Of a stretch of 50,103 bases of DNA, positions 1 to 8,438 are shown piece after piece. The position numbers and the translations under genes were made by a program. The notes under the pieces were generated by a model. That model was not told the origin of the DNA, ran no database searches, and worked only from the letters and a program-made list of their open reading frames with translations. Source of the DNA: an uncultured Solimonas sp. GTDB taxonomy: Bacteria; Pseudomonadota; Gammaproteobacteria; Nevskiales; Nevskiaceae. Every line of letters starts with the position of its first letter. Within the stretch, counting starts at the first letter, position 1. The stretch lies in contig CAMLDZ010000011.1 of the NCBI GenBank assembly GCA_946478985.1, positions 1 through 50,103 on the forward strand. Reading direction: 5' to 3'.

Positions 1-1
1 C

Positions 2-757
2 GAGCGCCTGTTCGGCGACGGCGACGCGCTCGACGAGCGCAGCCGCCAGGCCCAGCTGCAGCGCCGCAGCAGCATCCTCGATTTCGTTCGCGACGACGCG
101 GCGCGGCTGTCGACGCGGCTCGGCGCCAACGACCGCCGCAAGCTCGACGAATACCTGGAGGCGATCCGCGACGTCGAGCGGCGCATCGCCAAGGCGCGGC
201 GGAGCAGCGCCGTCGACGCCGGCGAGATGAGCCGGCCGGCCGGCATCCCGGATTCGTTCAGCGATCACGTGCGGATGATGATCGATCTGCAGGTGCTGGC
301 GATGCAGACCGATCTGACGCGCGTCGGCACTTTCATGCTCGGCCGCGAGCTGAGCAACCGCAGCTATCCGGAGATCGGCGTCACCGACGCCCATCACATG
401 CTCAGCCACCACGGCGGCGACAGCGACAAGATCGCCAAGCTGGCCCTGATCAACCGCCTGCACATGCAGCAGTTCGCCTACTACCTGCAGCGGATGAGCG
501 CGACGCGCGACGGCGAGGGCACGCTGCTGGATTCGACGCTGGTGCTGGCCGGCTCCAGCCTCGGCGAGCCCAACGAGCATGACCACATGAACCTGCCGGT
601 GATCGTTGCCGGCGGCGGCCTGAGCGGCAACCGCCACCTCGCCGTCGCCAAGCACACGCCGATGTGCAATCTGATGCTGACGATGATGCAGACGCTCGGC
701 ATTGACATCGAGCGCTTCGGCGACAGTAGCGGTGTGCTGCACGAGCTGCGAGCCTGA
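2..757 (+). CDS. DUF1552 domain protein, C-terminal part (5' end outside window)
   Basis: An open frame runs from base 2 to the stop at 757; the start lies upstream of the window. Residues such as ERLFGDGD near the left edge and the histidine cluster DAHHMLSHHGGD (HxxSHH-like) followed by GSSLGEPNEHDHMNLPVIVAGG match the C-terminal half of the DUF1552 family as I know it. DUF1552 proteins are usually exported and encoded next to DUF1592/DUF1588 cytochrome-like proteins; that partner would lie upstream and cannot be seen. The biochemical role of the family is unknown. The gene is followed 4 bp later by a secreted ankyrin protein and then a c-type cytochrome, which suggests one periplasmic, possibly redox-linked unit. 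Family assignment rests on motif memory only. Confidence 0.8.
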   Translation, partial: ERLFGDGDALDERSRQAQLQRRSSILDFVRDDAARLSTRLGANDRRKLDEYLEAIRDVERRIAKARRSSAVDAGEMSRPAGIPDSFSDHVRMMIDLQVLAMQTDLTRVGTFMLGRELSNRSYPEIGVTDAHHMLSHHGGDSDKIAKLALINRLHMQQFAYYLQRMSATRDGEGTLLDSTLVLAGSSLGEPNEHDHMNLPVIVAGGGLSGNRHLAVAKHTPMCNLMLTMMQTLGIDIERFGDSSGVLHELRA

Positions 758-761
758 GCTC

Positions 762-2084
762 ATGCGCCCGCCTTCACTGTTGCCCCGCTTGGCCGCGCTG
801 CTGCTGGCGCTGCTGCCGTCGCTGGGCGCGGCAGGCGGACGCGCCGAGCAGGCCCTGCTCGACGCGATCCGCAGCGGCGACCTGGCAGCGGCGCAGGCAG
901 GACTGCAGGCCGGCGCCGATCCCGCCGCGCTGCAGGCCGGCGGCGCCGGCGCGCTGGCCTGGGCGGTCGAGGGCCAGGACCCGCGCATGGTACGGCTGCT
1001 GCTCGATGCCAGGGCGCCGGTCGACGGCGGCGCGGTGTCGCCGCTGCTGCTCGCCTGCCAGCACGGCGAGCCCGAGATCGTCGCGGCGCTGATCGATGCC
1101 GGCGCCGACGTGCGGCGCGCCGACCGCGATGGCGTCACCCCGCTGGCGCTGTGCGCCGGCAGCGCGCCGGCGCCGCTGCTGGAGCGGCTGATCGCCGCCG
1201 GCGCCCTCGTCGAAGCCGTCGATGCGCAACAGCAGACGCCGCTGATGCACGCCGCGGCTGCCGGACGCATCGACAACATCCGCCTGCTGGCCGCGCAGGG
1301 CGCGCAGATCAACCGGCAGACGCCGGGCGGCTTCACGCCGCTGTTCTTCGCGCTGAAGAGCGGCGTGGCGGCGGCGCCGCTGACGGTGCTCGAACTTGGC
1401 GGCGACGCCGATCACCGCGCCGGCGACGGCAGCACGGCGGTGCAACTGGCGATGTACCAGAAGGACTATGCCTTCGCCGCGCTGATGATCGCGCGCCGCG
1501 CCGATCGGTCCGCCTACGATCGCAACGGCAACCAGCTGCTGCACGCCGCGGTGCTCGCCGGCCAGCCGCAACTGGTGAAGCTGCTGCTGGCGCAGGGCGC
1601 CGATCCGAACGCGGCGACCGGCGCCGGGCAGGTGAAGATGCGCTTCGAGGCCAACTTCAAGGGCGGCGATTACCAGCGGCCGCTGCGGACGCCGCTGCTG
1701 CTGGCCGCCGAACAGGGCGATGCCGAGATTATGCGGCTGCTGGTCGCCGCCGGCGCGCGGCCCGGCTACCGCGCACCGGACGGCAGCACGGTGGTGCTGG
1801 CCGCGGCCTCCGGACCGCGGCTCGCGGCCTTGCGGCTGGCGCTGCAGCTGGCGCCGGACCCCGACGTCGTCAACGACAGCGGCCAGACCGCGCTGCATCT
1901 GCTGCTGTCCGGTGGCGGCCACGACGAGACCGGCGGGATGATGCAGTTGCTGGCCGCGCACAAGGCGCGGCTCGACATCAGGAACCGCCGCGGCCAGACC
2001 GCCGCCGAGCAGGCGCGCGATGCGCAAGCACCGGTGCGCGCGCTGTTCTACGCCACTTTTCCCAGCCAGACCGCCACGCTATGA
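762..2084 (+). CDS. Secreted ankyrin-repeat protein
   Basis: The product is about 440 residues. The ATG at 762 was chosen because it starts a classical signal peptide (MRPPSLL, a Leu/Ala-rich core, then a small-residue region before GRAEQALLDAI); an upstream in-frame start at 702 would place unrelated residues before it and overlap the previous gene. The rest is a series of about nine or ten ankyrin repeats with the usual pattern, for example TPLMHAAAAGRIDNIRLLAAQGA and TPLLLAAEQGDAEIMRLLVAAGA. Ankyrin repeats bind other proteins, so a periplasmic scaffold role is likely, but the partner is unknown. The stop overlaps the next start (ATGA), which indicates translational coupling with the cytochrome gene. 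Confidence 0.85.
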   Translation: MRPPSLLPRLAALLLALLPSLGAAGGRAEQALLDAIRSGDLAAAQAGLQAGADPAALQAGGAGALAWAVEGQDPRMVRLLLDARAPVDGGAVSPLLLACQHGEPEIVAALIDAGADVRRADRDGVTPLALCAGSAPAPLLERLIAAGALVEAVDAQQQTPLMHAAAAGRIDNIRLLAAQGAQINRQTPGGFTPLFFALKSGVAAAPLTVLELGGDADHRAGDGSTAVQLAMYQKDYAFAALMIARRADRSAYDRNGNQLLHAAVLAGQPQLVKLLLAQGADPNAATGAGQVKMRFEANFKGGDYQRPLRTPLLLAAEQGDAEIMRLLVAAGARPGYRAPDGSTVVLAAASGPRLAALRLALQLAPDPDVVNDSGQTALHLLLSGGGHDETGGMMQLLAAHKARLDIRNRRGQTAAEQARDAQAPVRALFYATFPSQTATL

Positions 2085-2566
2085 AATTCATGACGCCGCC
2101 TCGCACGGCTCCGCTATTCGCCACCGCCATGGCCCTGTGCACGCTGGTCGCCGGCGAAGGCCTCGCCGCCGCGCTCGCGCTGGCGCCTCCAGCGGCGATC
2201 GAACAGCGTCAGGCCGGTTACAAGAAGATGGGCTCGGCGATGAAGGCGCTCAACGCGCAGCTCAAGAGCCCGACGCCGGAGCTCGCCGTACTGGCCGAGG
2301 CGGCACAGACGATCGAGGCCACGGCGCCGCTGCAGGCCGGCTGGTTCCCGGCCGGCAGCGGCAGCGAAGCCGGCATCGATACGGATGCGCTGGCCAACAT
2401 CTGGAAGGACCGCGCCAAGTTCGACGGCCTGATCGAGCAGTTGTCGGCGGAATCGAAGCAGCTGGCAGCGACGGTAGCCGGCCAGGATCTCGCGGCGGTC
2501 CGCGCGCAGGTCAAGCAGACCGCCGCGGTCTGCGGCTCCTGCCATCGCAGCTTCCGCGCCGACTGA
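2081..2566 (+). CDS. Class II-type (c'-like) cytochrome c
   Basis: The 161-residue product has an N-terminal signal peptide (MKFMTPPRTAPLFATAMALCTLVAGEG) and a single heme-binding CGSCH close to the C-terminus. That placement of CxxCH, after a helical domain of about 120 residues, is typical of class II cytochromes c (cytochrome c', c556). The segment RQAGYKKMGSAMKALN resembles the first helix of that family. It probably binds one covalent heme in the periplasm. The start codon overlaps the stop of the ankyrin gene by 4 bp (ATGA), so the two proteins are probably made together. It is convergent with the lipoprotein gene at 2591, with only 24 bp between them and no obvious terminator. Confidence 0.85.
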   Translation: MKFMTPPRTAPLFATAMALCTLVAGEGLAAALALAPPAAIEQRQAGYKKMGSAMKALNAQLKSPTPELAVLAEAAQTIEATAPLQAGWFPAGSGSEAGIDTDALANIWKDRAKFDGLIEQLSAESKQLAATVAGQDLAAVRAQVKQTAAVCGSCHRSFRAD

Positions 2567-2590
2567 GCACGCGCAGGCGGGCGGCAGGCT

Positions 2591-3124
2591 TCAGAGCCGC
2601 GCGGCGAAGTTCTCGACCGCCTGCTTCACCGTGCGCTCGCCGACGGCGAGGATGTCGCCACCGAGAAAGCCGCGCTTGAGCGTGCCTTCGGTATGCGTGG
2701 CGTACAGCACATGGCCGTCGGCAGCGCGCAGCTGGATGTCGACGCGGATCAGCCCGGAGCCGTGGTTGCCGCGGAACAGTGGCGGGATCAGGCGCAGGCC
2801 GCGGTTGCCGTAGTCGGCGTCGATGGTCGTCACGACGATAGGCCCCTTGGCCGGCGGCGACAGCCAGACCCCGCCCTTGGCGCGCACGGCGTCGATGAGC
2901 TGCCGCTGCGCCAGCGCCTTGAGCTGCTGGTTGTAGCGCTGCGCATCCTCGTTCTTTGCGGTGGAGTTCACCGCCACCGCCATCAGCAGCATCTGTTTCG
3001 GCAGCGCCTTGTTGTCGACCGGCACGGTAACGGTATTGCGAACCGTGCCGCAGGCAGCCAGCAGCAGCAGCAGTACCGCGCATGACAGCAGGCGCAGCGC
3101 CGGTATCGACGGATCGGACCGCAT
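2591..3124 (-). CDS. Small outer-membrane or periplasmic lipoprotein of unknown function
   Basis: The 177-residue protein starts at the ATG at 3124, preceded by an AGGGAG ribosome site. The N-terminus is a lipoprotein signal with lipobox LAAC followed by GTVRNTVTV. The body resembles DUF4410-type lipoproteins in the region GLRLIPPLFRGNHGSGLIRVD and in the C-terminal TEGTLKRGFLGGD, but this is a loose pattern and not a firm call. An in-frame extension upstream to 3526 would run into the CorA gene in another frame and lose the signal peptide, so it was rejected. It sits 17 bp downstream of the CorA-type transporter gene on the same strand and may be cotranscribed with it. Confidence 0.75.
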   Translation of the reverse strand: MRSDPSIPALRLLSCAVLLLLLAACGTVRNTVTVPVDNKALPKQMLLMAVAVNSTAKNEDAQRYNQQLKALAQRQLIDAVRAKGGVWLSPPAKGPIVVTTIDADYGNRGLRLIPPLFRGNHGSGLIRVDIQLRAADGHVLYATHTEGTLKRGFLGGDILAVGERTVKQAVENFAARL

Positions 3125-3141
3125 CAAAGCTCCCTGTAGGC

Positions 3142-4107
<966 letters not shown>

Positions 4108-4182
4108 TGGCGAAGCTTAGAGCCTGTCGGCCACGGCGTCAGGCGGCTATGGCGACGCCCGGCGGGCGCGCTGCGTCCGGCT

Positions 4183-4785
4183 TCAGAAGTCGCCGCGCCG
4201 CCGCCGGCGCCGGCCCTGCAGCAGCCACGGCAGCAACAGGCCGACCAACACGCCACCACCGGCCAGGCCGGCGCCGGTCAGCAAGGTGGCGCGGTGCGCG
4301 CGTTCCTGATCGTAGCGCTGCACCAGTTCGCCGCTCTCCTGTTCCTTGGCGGCCAGCTCGACCTTCAGCCGCTCGTTGTCACGCGACACTTCCAGCGCGG
4401 GACGCGCCTTGTCGAGCTGATCCTTGGTGCTCTTGAGCTCGGCCTGCAGCGACTTGATCTGCGCCTGCGCGGCATCGAGTTCGGTCTTGATCTGGACCAC
4501 GCGGTCCTTGGCCGCCGGCGAAGAGGTGAGATAGCGCGCGGTCAGCCAGCCTTCGCGGCCGTCGCTGGTGCGCACCTGCGCGAAGCTGTCGGCACCGAGC
4601 TTCTGCAGCACCACCAGCTTCTGGCCGCTGCGCACGCTGCCGATGACAGCAGCGTCGTTGCGCGGTGCATCGCGCAGCGTGATGGCGATGTCGTCTGAGA
4701 TGTATTGAACGTTGCCGGTCTGCGCAACTGCGAGCGGCGAAACGAAAGCGAGCGTCGTGATGAAAACAAAGAGCGGACGGTTCAT
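4183..4785 (-). CDS. SH3-domain membrane protein of the TIGR04211/YgiM type
   Basis: The 200-residue protein has a signal peptide (MNRPLFVFITTLAFVSPLAVAQ), then a bacterial SH3 domain at about residues 25-90 (VQYISDDIAITLRDAP ... GWLTARYLT), a coiled coil at about 95-165, and a single C-terminal transmembrane helix followed by a basic tail (QGRRRRRRGDF). This order is that of the TIGR04211 family, which includes E. coli YgiM. It is probably an inner-membrane protein with its SH3 domain in the periplasm; its ligand is unknown. It is transcribed in the same direction as the CorA-type gene, with a gap of 75 bp. Confidence 0.85.
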   Translation of the reverse strand: MNRPLFVFITTLAFVSPLAVAQTGNVQYISDDIAITLRDAPRNDAAVIGSVRSGQKLVVLQKLGADSFAQVRTSDGREGWLTARYLTSSPAAKDRVVQIKTELDAAQAQIKSLQAELKSTKDQLDKARPALEVSRDNERLKVELAAKEQESGELVQRYDQERAHRATLLTGAGLAGGGVLVGLLLPWLLQGRRRRRRGDF

Positions 4786-4839
4786 GGCCGGCCGAGTCTA
4801 ACAACCGGTCCTACAGCTGAACACCCGCCAGTTTCTGAC

Positions 4840-5298
4840 TTAAGCCGGAGAATCAGGCTCATGCCGCTGCCGGCGGCGCGCCGCACCGGCCTTGAAGCGG
4901 CGGATCTCATCCGGCGTCTGCGGCTGCAGTGCCGCCACCGTGACCGGCTCGCCCTGCTCGTTGACGGCGACCATGGTGAAGAAGCAGCTGTTGGCATGGC
5001 GCACGACATTGCCGCGGATATCCTCGGCGACGACCTTGATGCCGACTTCCATCGAACTGCGGCCGGTGTAGTTGACCGAGGCCAGGAAGGTCACCAGCTC
5101 GCCGACATGGATCGGCTGGCGGAACATCACGCGGTCCACCGACAGCGTGACGACGTAGCAGCCGGCGTAGCGAGCGGCGCAGGCGTAGGCCACCTGGTCG
5201 AGCAGCTTGAGGATGTGGCCGCCGTGGACCTTGCCGGAGAAATTCACCATATCCGGTGTCATCAGCACCGTCATGCTCAGCTGGTGTCGCGCGTCCAT
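4840..5298 (-). CDS. Acyl-CoA thioesterase, hotdog fold (YciA/ACOT type)
   Basis: The 152-residue protein matches single-hotdog acyl-CoA thioesterases: HQLSMTVLMTPDMVNFSGKVHGGHILKLLDQVAY contains the conserved N-x-x-G-x-x-HGG segment on the hotdog helix, and LSVDRVMFRQPIHVGE is the next conserved strand pair. These enzymes hydrolyse acyl-CoA to free acid and CoA in the cytoplasm and act as tetramers or hexamers. The C-terminus is a basic tail (RRFKAGAARRRQRHEP). Substrate range cannot be read from the sequence. It is separated by 54 bp from the SH3 gene downstream and may be its own transcription unit. Confidence 0.88.
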   Translation of the reverse strand: MDARHQLSMTVLMTPDMVNFSGKVHGGHILKLLDQVAYACAARYAGCYVVTLSVDRVMFRQPIHVGELVTFLASVNYTGRSSMEVGIKVVAEDIRGNVVRHANSCFFTMVAVNEQGEPVTVAALQPQTPDEIRRFKAGAARRRQRHEPDSPA

Positions 5299-5388
5299 TG
5301 CTTGCCCTCATGCTCGCCGGCGTTGTCACCGGCTGGCTGTCACTCGCAGTTTCGATGCCGCCGCCGCGGGCCATCGCGTTAACAGGCC

Positions 5389-6723
5389 CTAATCGACCAG
5401 CAGATCCGCCGGCGTATGCGGCTCGCTCAGCAGGGTCTCGAAGCGCTTCCAGCGCGAGGACTCGCTGAGCTGCGCCGACATCGGCCGCAGCAGCCAGCGC
5501 CGTACCAGCTCCTCGCCGTAGCTGTAGTTGATGATGTAGCTGCGATACTGCTCGATGAAGCGCAGGCGCTGTTCCGCGCGCTCCGGCGACAGCAGCGCGT
5601 AGCGCTGCAGCCAGCCCAGCGCCTCGTCGCGCGACAGCTGGCCGTCGATATAGCGATGCGCGATCTCGATCGGCGCACCGCGCAGCTGATAGATCAGTCC
5701 TTGCACCTCGTCATAGCGGTCGGCCTCCTTCTTCGGCAGGCCGGCACGCTCGATCAGGCGATGCTCGAAGCGCAGATAGTCGCTGCCGGCGAAGGCGAGG
5801 CCGGCGCCGAGATCGGCCGAGCCCTCGGCGATCAGCGACTGCGGCGAATACAGCGGGTACACCGTGTATTCGATCCAGCCGCGGCCGCGCACCAGCCGCG
5901 ATTCCAGCAATGCGTTGTAGACGTGGTGGCCCGGATAGCCCTCGTGCGCCGCCAGCGCGATCAGGCCGCGCACCGACACCGGAAAGTCGGTGTTGACCTC
6001 GATGCGGCTCAGATAGCCGCCCTGGTACCAGTTGTACGCCGTCCACGGCTGGCCGCGCACCTGCGCGAACTCGAAGCGCTCGGCATCCGGCAGCTCGATA
6101 TGCGCCACGGTGCGGCGGCGCGCCTCGCCGATCGCCTCGCGCATCAGCGGCTCCAGCTGATCGGGCGGCACGTTGAAGCGGTCGACGAAGCGGTTGTAGC
6201 GCTCGGCCAGCGTGCCCTCGCCGGGCAGCAGCTTGTGCAGTCGCCTCAGGGCATCGTCGAACTCGGCTTCGTCGTAGCGCGGCGGCGTCACGCCATACAG
6301 GCGACGCGCCTCGTCATCGAAGCTGAGCAGGATGCCTTGCAGCTGTTCGGCGCGCGCCAGCAGCGCGTCGATCTGGGCGAGCAGATAGCGGCGGCGCGCT
6401 TCGAGCAGGCGATCGTCCGGCAGCTTCTGCACCGCCAGCGCCCGCGACAGCGCCGCCGCCTCGTTGTAGATCTTCGCCAGCGGCAGGTTCTGCAGCCGCG
6501 CCTCATCCTGCCAGTGTGAAGGTCCGTAGTAGGCGTCGACATAGCCGGCGTCGCGGACGCCGAGCGCCAGCACCAGACGCACGTAGCGCTCGGCCAGCGG
6601 ATTGATGGCCGCATCGGCGGCCAAGGCCGACGCCGACGGCGTCGCCTGGCTGCCGCTGCCGGCGCAGCCGTTGAGCAGCAGCGCCGCCAGCACGCTCAGC
6701 GCCAGCGCGAGGGCGCGCCTCAC
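5389..6723 (-). CDS. DUF885-like lipoprotein, putative metallopeptidase
   Basis: The 444-residue protein begins with a lipoprotein signal (LLLNGCAG). A GTG start at 6723 is used: it overlaps the aceF stop as GTGA, which suggests translational coupling. The central motif AAHEGYPGHHVYNALLE matches the HExxPGHH-type zinc site of DUF885 proteins, which are thought to be thermolysin-like or carboxypeptidase-like enzymes; no substrate can be assigned here. The chain is shorter than many DUF885 members (often 550-600 residues). The coupling to pyruvate dehydrogenase E2 has no obvious functional explanation and may be simple gene packing. Confidence 0.75.
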   Translation of the reverse strand: MRRALALALSVLAALLLNGCAGSGSQATPSASALAADAAINPLAERYVRLVLALGVRDAGYVDAYYGPSHWQDEARLQNLPLAKIYNEAAALSRALAVQKLPDDRLLEARRRYLLAQIDALLARAEQLQGILLSFDDEARRLYGVTPPRYDEAEFDDALRRLHKLLPGEGTLAERYNRFVDRFNVPPDQLEPLMREAIGEARRRTVAHIELPDAERFEFAQVRGQPWTAYNWYQGGYLSRIEVNTDFPVSVRGLIALAAHEGYPGHHVYNALLESRLVRGRGWIEYTVYPLYSPQSLIAEGSADLGAGLAFAGSDYLRFEHRLIERAGLPKKEADRYDEVQGLIYQLRGAPIEIAHRYIDGQLSRDEALGWLQRYALLSPERAEQRLRFIEQYRSYIINYSYGEELVRRWLLRPMSAQLSESSRWKRFETLLSEPHTPADLLVD

Positions 6724-8423
6724 AGCGCCAGACGCCGCAGATCGCCAAGCAGCTTGCCGAGCAGCACGATGAATCGCGCCGCATAGGCGCCGTCGATGAC
6801 GCGATGGTCATACGACAGCGACAGCGGGCACATCAGCCGCGGCTGGAAGGCATGGCCGTCCCAGACCGGCTTCATCACGCTCCTGGAAACCCCGAGGATC
6901 GCCACTTCGGGCGCGTTGACGATCGGCGTGAACACGCCGCCGCCGATGCCGCCGAGCGAGGAGATCGAGAAGCAGCCGCCGCGCATCTCGTCGGGCTTGA
7001 GCTTGCCGTCGCGCGCCTTCTTGGCCAGCTCCGCGGTTTCCTTGGCCAGGTCGACGATGCCTTTCTTGTCGGCATCGCGCACCACCGGCACCACCAGGCC
7101 GTTGGGCGTGTCGGCGGCGAAGCCGATGTGCAGGTATTTCTTCATGATCAGGCTCTCGCCGTCCGGAGCCAGCGAGCTGGCGAATTCCGGATAGTGCCTG
7201 ATGGCCGCGCAGACGGCCTTGATGACGAAGGGCAGCAGGGTCAGCTTGGGCCCGCCGCCGCCGGCGGATTCCCCGCTCATCGCCTTGCGGAAGGCTTCGA
7301 GGTCGGTGATGTCGGCCTCGTCGGTCTGCGTGACGTGCGGCACGTTGAGCCAGGCGCGGTGCAGGTGCGCTGCGGAGATCTTGCGGATGCGAGCCAGCGG
7401 TTTGGTTTCGATCTCGCCGAACTGCGCGAAGTCCACCGCCGGGATCGCCGGTATGCCACTGCCGCCGGTCGCCGCCGCCGGCTGCGCGAGGCGGTTCTTG
7501 ACGAAGTCCTGCACGTCCTCGATGAGGATGCGGCCGCGGCGGCCGGAGCCCTTGATCTGCGCCAGCTCGACGCCCAGCTCGCGCGCGAACTTGCGCGTCG
7601 CCGGGCCGGCATAAGGCACCTCGTCGGCGTCCGTCTTGTTCGCGGCCGTTGGCTGGGTGCTGCTGGGCGCGAGCGGTGCGGCATCGCTGGTCACCGCCTG
7701 CGTGGCCTTCGCCGCCGGTTCGGCCGGCGGCGGCGCTTCGTTGCCCGCCGCCGCGGTCGGCGCCGGCGCGACCTCGCCGGCGGCGGCGCCGATCAGCGTG
7801 CACACCGCGTCGCCCTGCGAGACCTTGTCGCCGACTTTCAGCCGCAGCTTGTGCACGGTGCCCGAGGCCGGCGCCGGCACTTCCAGCGTCGCCTTGTCGG
7901 ATTCGAGCACCAGCAGCGGCGCATCCTTGTCGATGCTGTCGCCGTCCTTGACCAGCAGCTCGATCACCGGCACGTCCTTGTAGCTGCCAATGTCGGGAAT
8001 CTTGACCTCGATGCTGCCGGCGCCGCCGTCCGGCGCCGAGGCGACTTGTGCCTGCGCCGGCGCCTGGGCCTTGGCCTTGCCGTTGTCCTGTGCCGCAGCC
8101 CCGGCCGCTGCGTCCTGCTTCTGCGCCGTACGCGCCGCTTCGGCTTCCGCAGGGGCGGCATCCGCTGCGGCTTCGTCACCGCCTTCGGCCGTTTCCAGCT
8201 CGCAGATCGCGCTGCCCTGCGACACCTTGTCGCCGAGCTTGAGCTTGAGGCCGCGCACGATGCCGGAGGCCGGCGCCGGCACCTCCAGCGTCGCCTTGTC
8301 GGATTCGAGCACCAGCAGCGGCGCGTCCTTGTCGACGCTGTCGCCGTCCTTGACCAGCAGCTCGATCACCGGCACGTCCTTGTAGCCACCGATGTCCGGC
8401 ACTGCGACCTTCATGTTGCTCAT
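6720..8423 (-). CDS. aceF: Dihydrolipoyllysine acetyltransferase, E2 of pyruvate dehydrogenase
   Basis: The 567-residue E2 subunit transfers acetyl groups from lipoyl arms to CoA. It has two lipoyl domains (about residues 3-75 and 137-210) with the lipoylated lysine in LESDKATLEVPAPASG in both, Ala/Pro-rich linkers, a peripheral subunit-binding domain (VPYAGPATRKFARELGVELAQIKGSG, about 270-305), and a C-terminal catalytic domain ending in YDHRVIDGAYAARF, which holds the catalytic HxxxDG histidine and aspartate. It lies 15 bp after aceE on the same strand, and the two encode a homodimeric-E1 type complex. No lipoamide dehydrogenase gene is seen downstream; E3 must come from elsewhere. Confidence 0.97.
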   Translation of the reverse strand: MSNMKVAVPDIGGYKDVPVIELLVKDGDSVDKDAPLLVLESDKATLEVPAPASGIVRGLKLKLGDKVSQGSAICELETAEGGDEAAADAAPAEAEAARTAQKQDAAAGAAAQDNGKAKAQAPAQAQVASAPDGGAGSIEVKIPDIGSYKDVPVIELLVKDGDSIDKDAPLLVLESDKATLEVPAPASGTVHKLRLKVGDKVSQGDAVCTLIGAAAGEVAPAPTAAAGNEAPPPAEPAAKATQAVTSDAAPLAPSSTQPTAANKTDADEVPYAGPATRKFARELGVELAQIKGSGRRGRILIEDVQDFVKNRLAQPAAATGGSGIPAIPAVDFAQFGEIETKPLARIRKISAAHLHRAWLNVPHVTQTDEADITDLEAFRKAMSGESAGGGGPKLTLLPFVIKAVCAAIRHYPEFASSLAPDGESLIMKKYLHIGFAADTPNGLVVPVVRDADKKGIVDLAKETAELAKKARDGKLKPDEMRGGCFSISSLGGIGGGVFTPIVNAPEVAILGVSRSVMKPVWDGHAFQPRLMCPLSLSYDHRVIDGAYAARFIVLLGKLLGDLRRLAL

Positions 8424-8438
8424 GAGCGCTTTCTCCTC

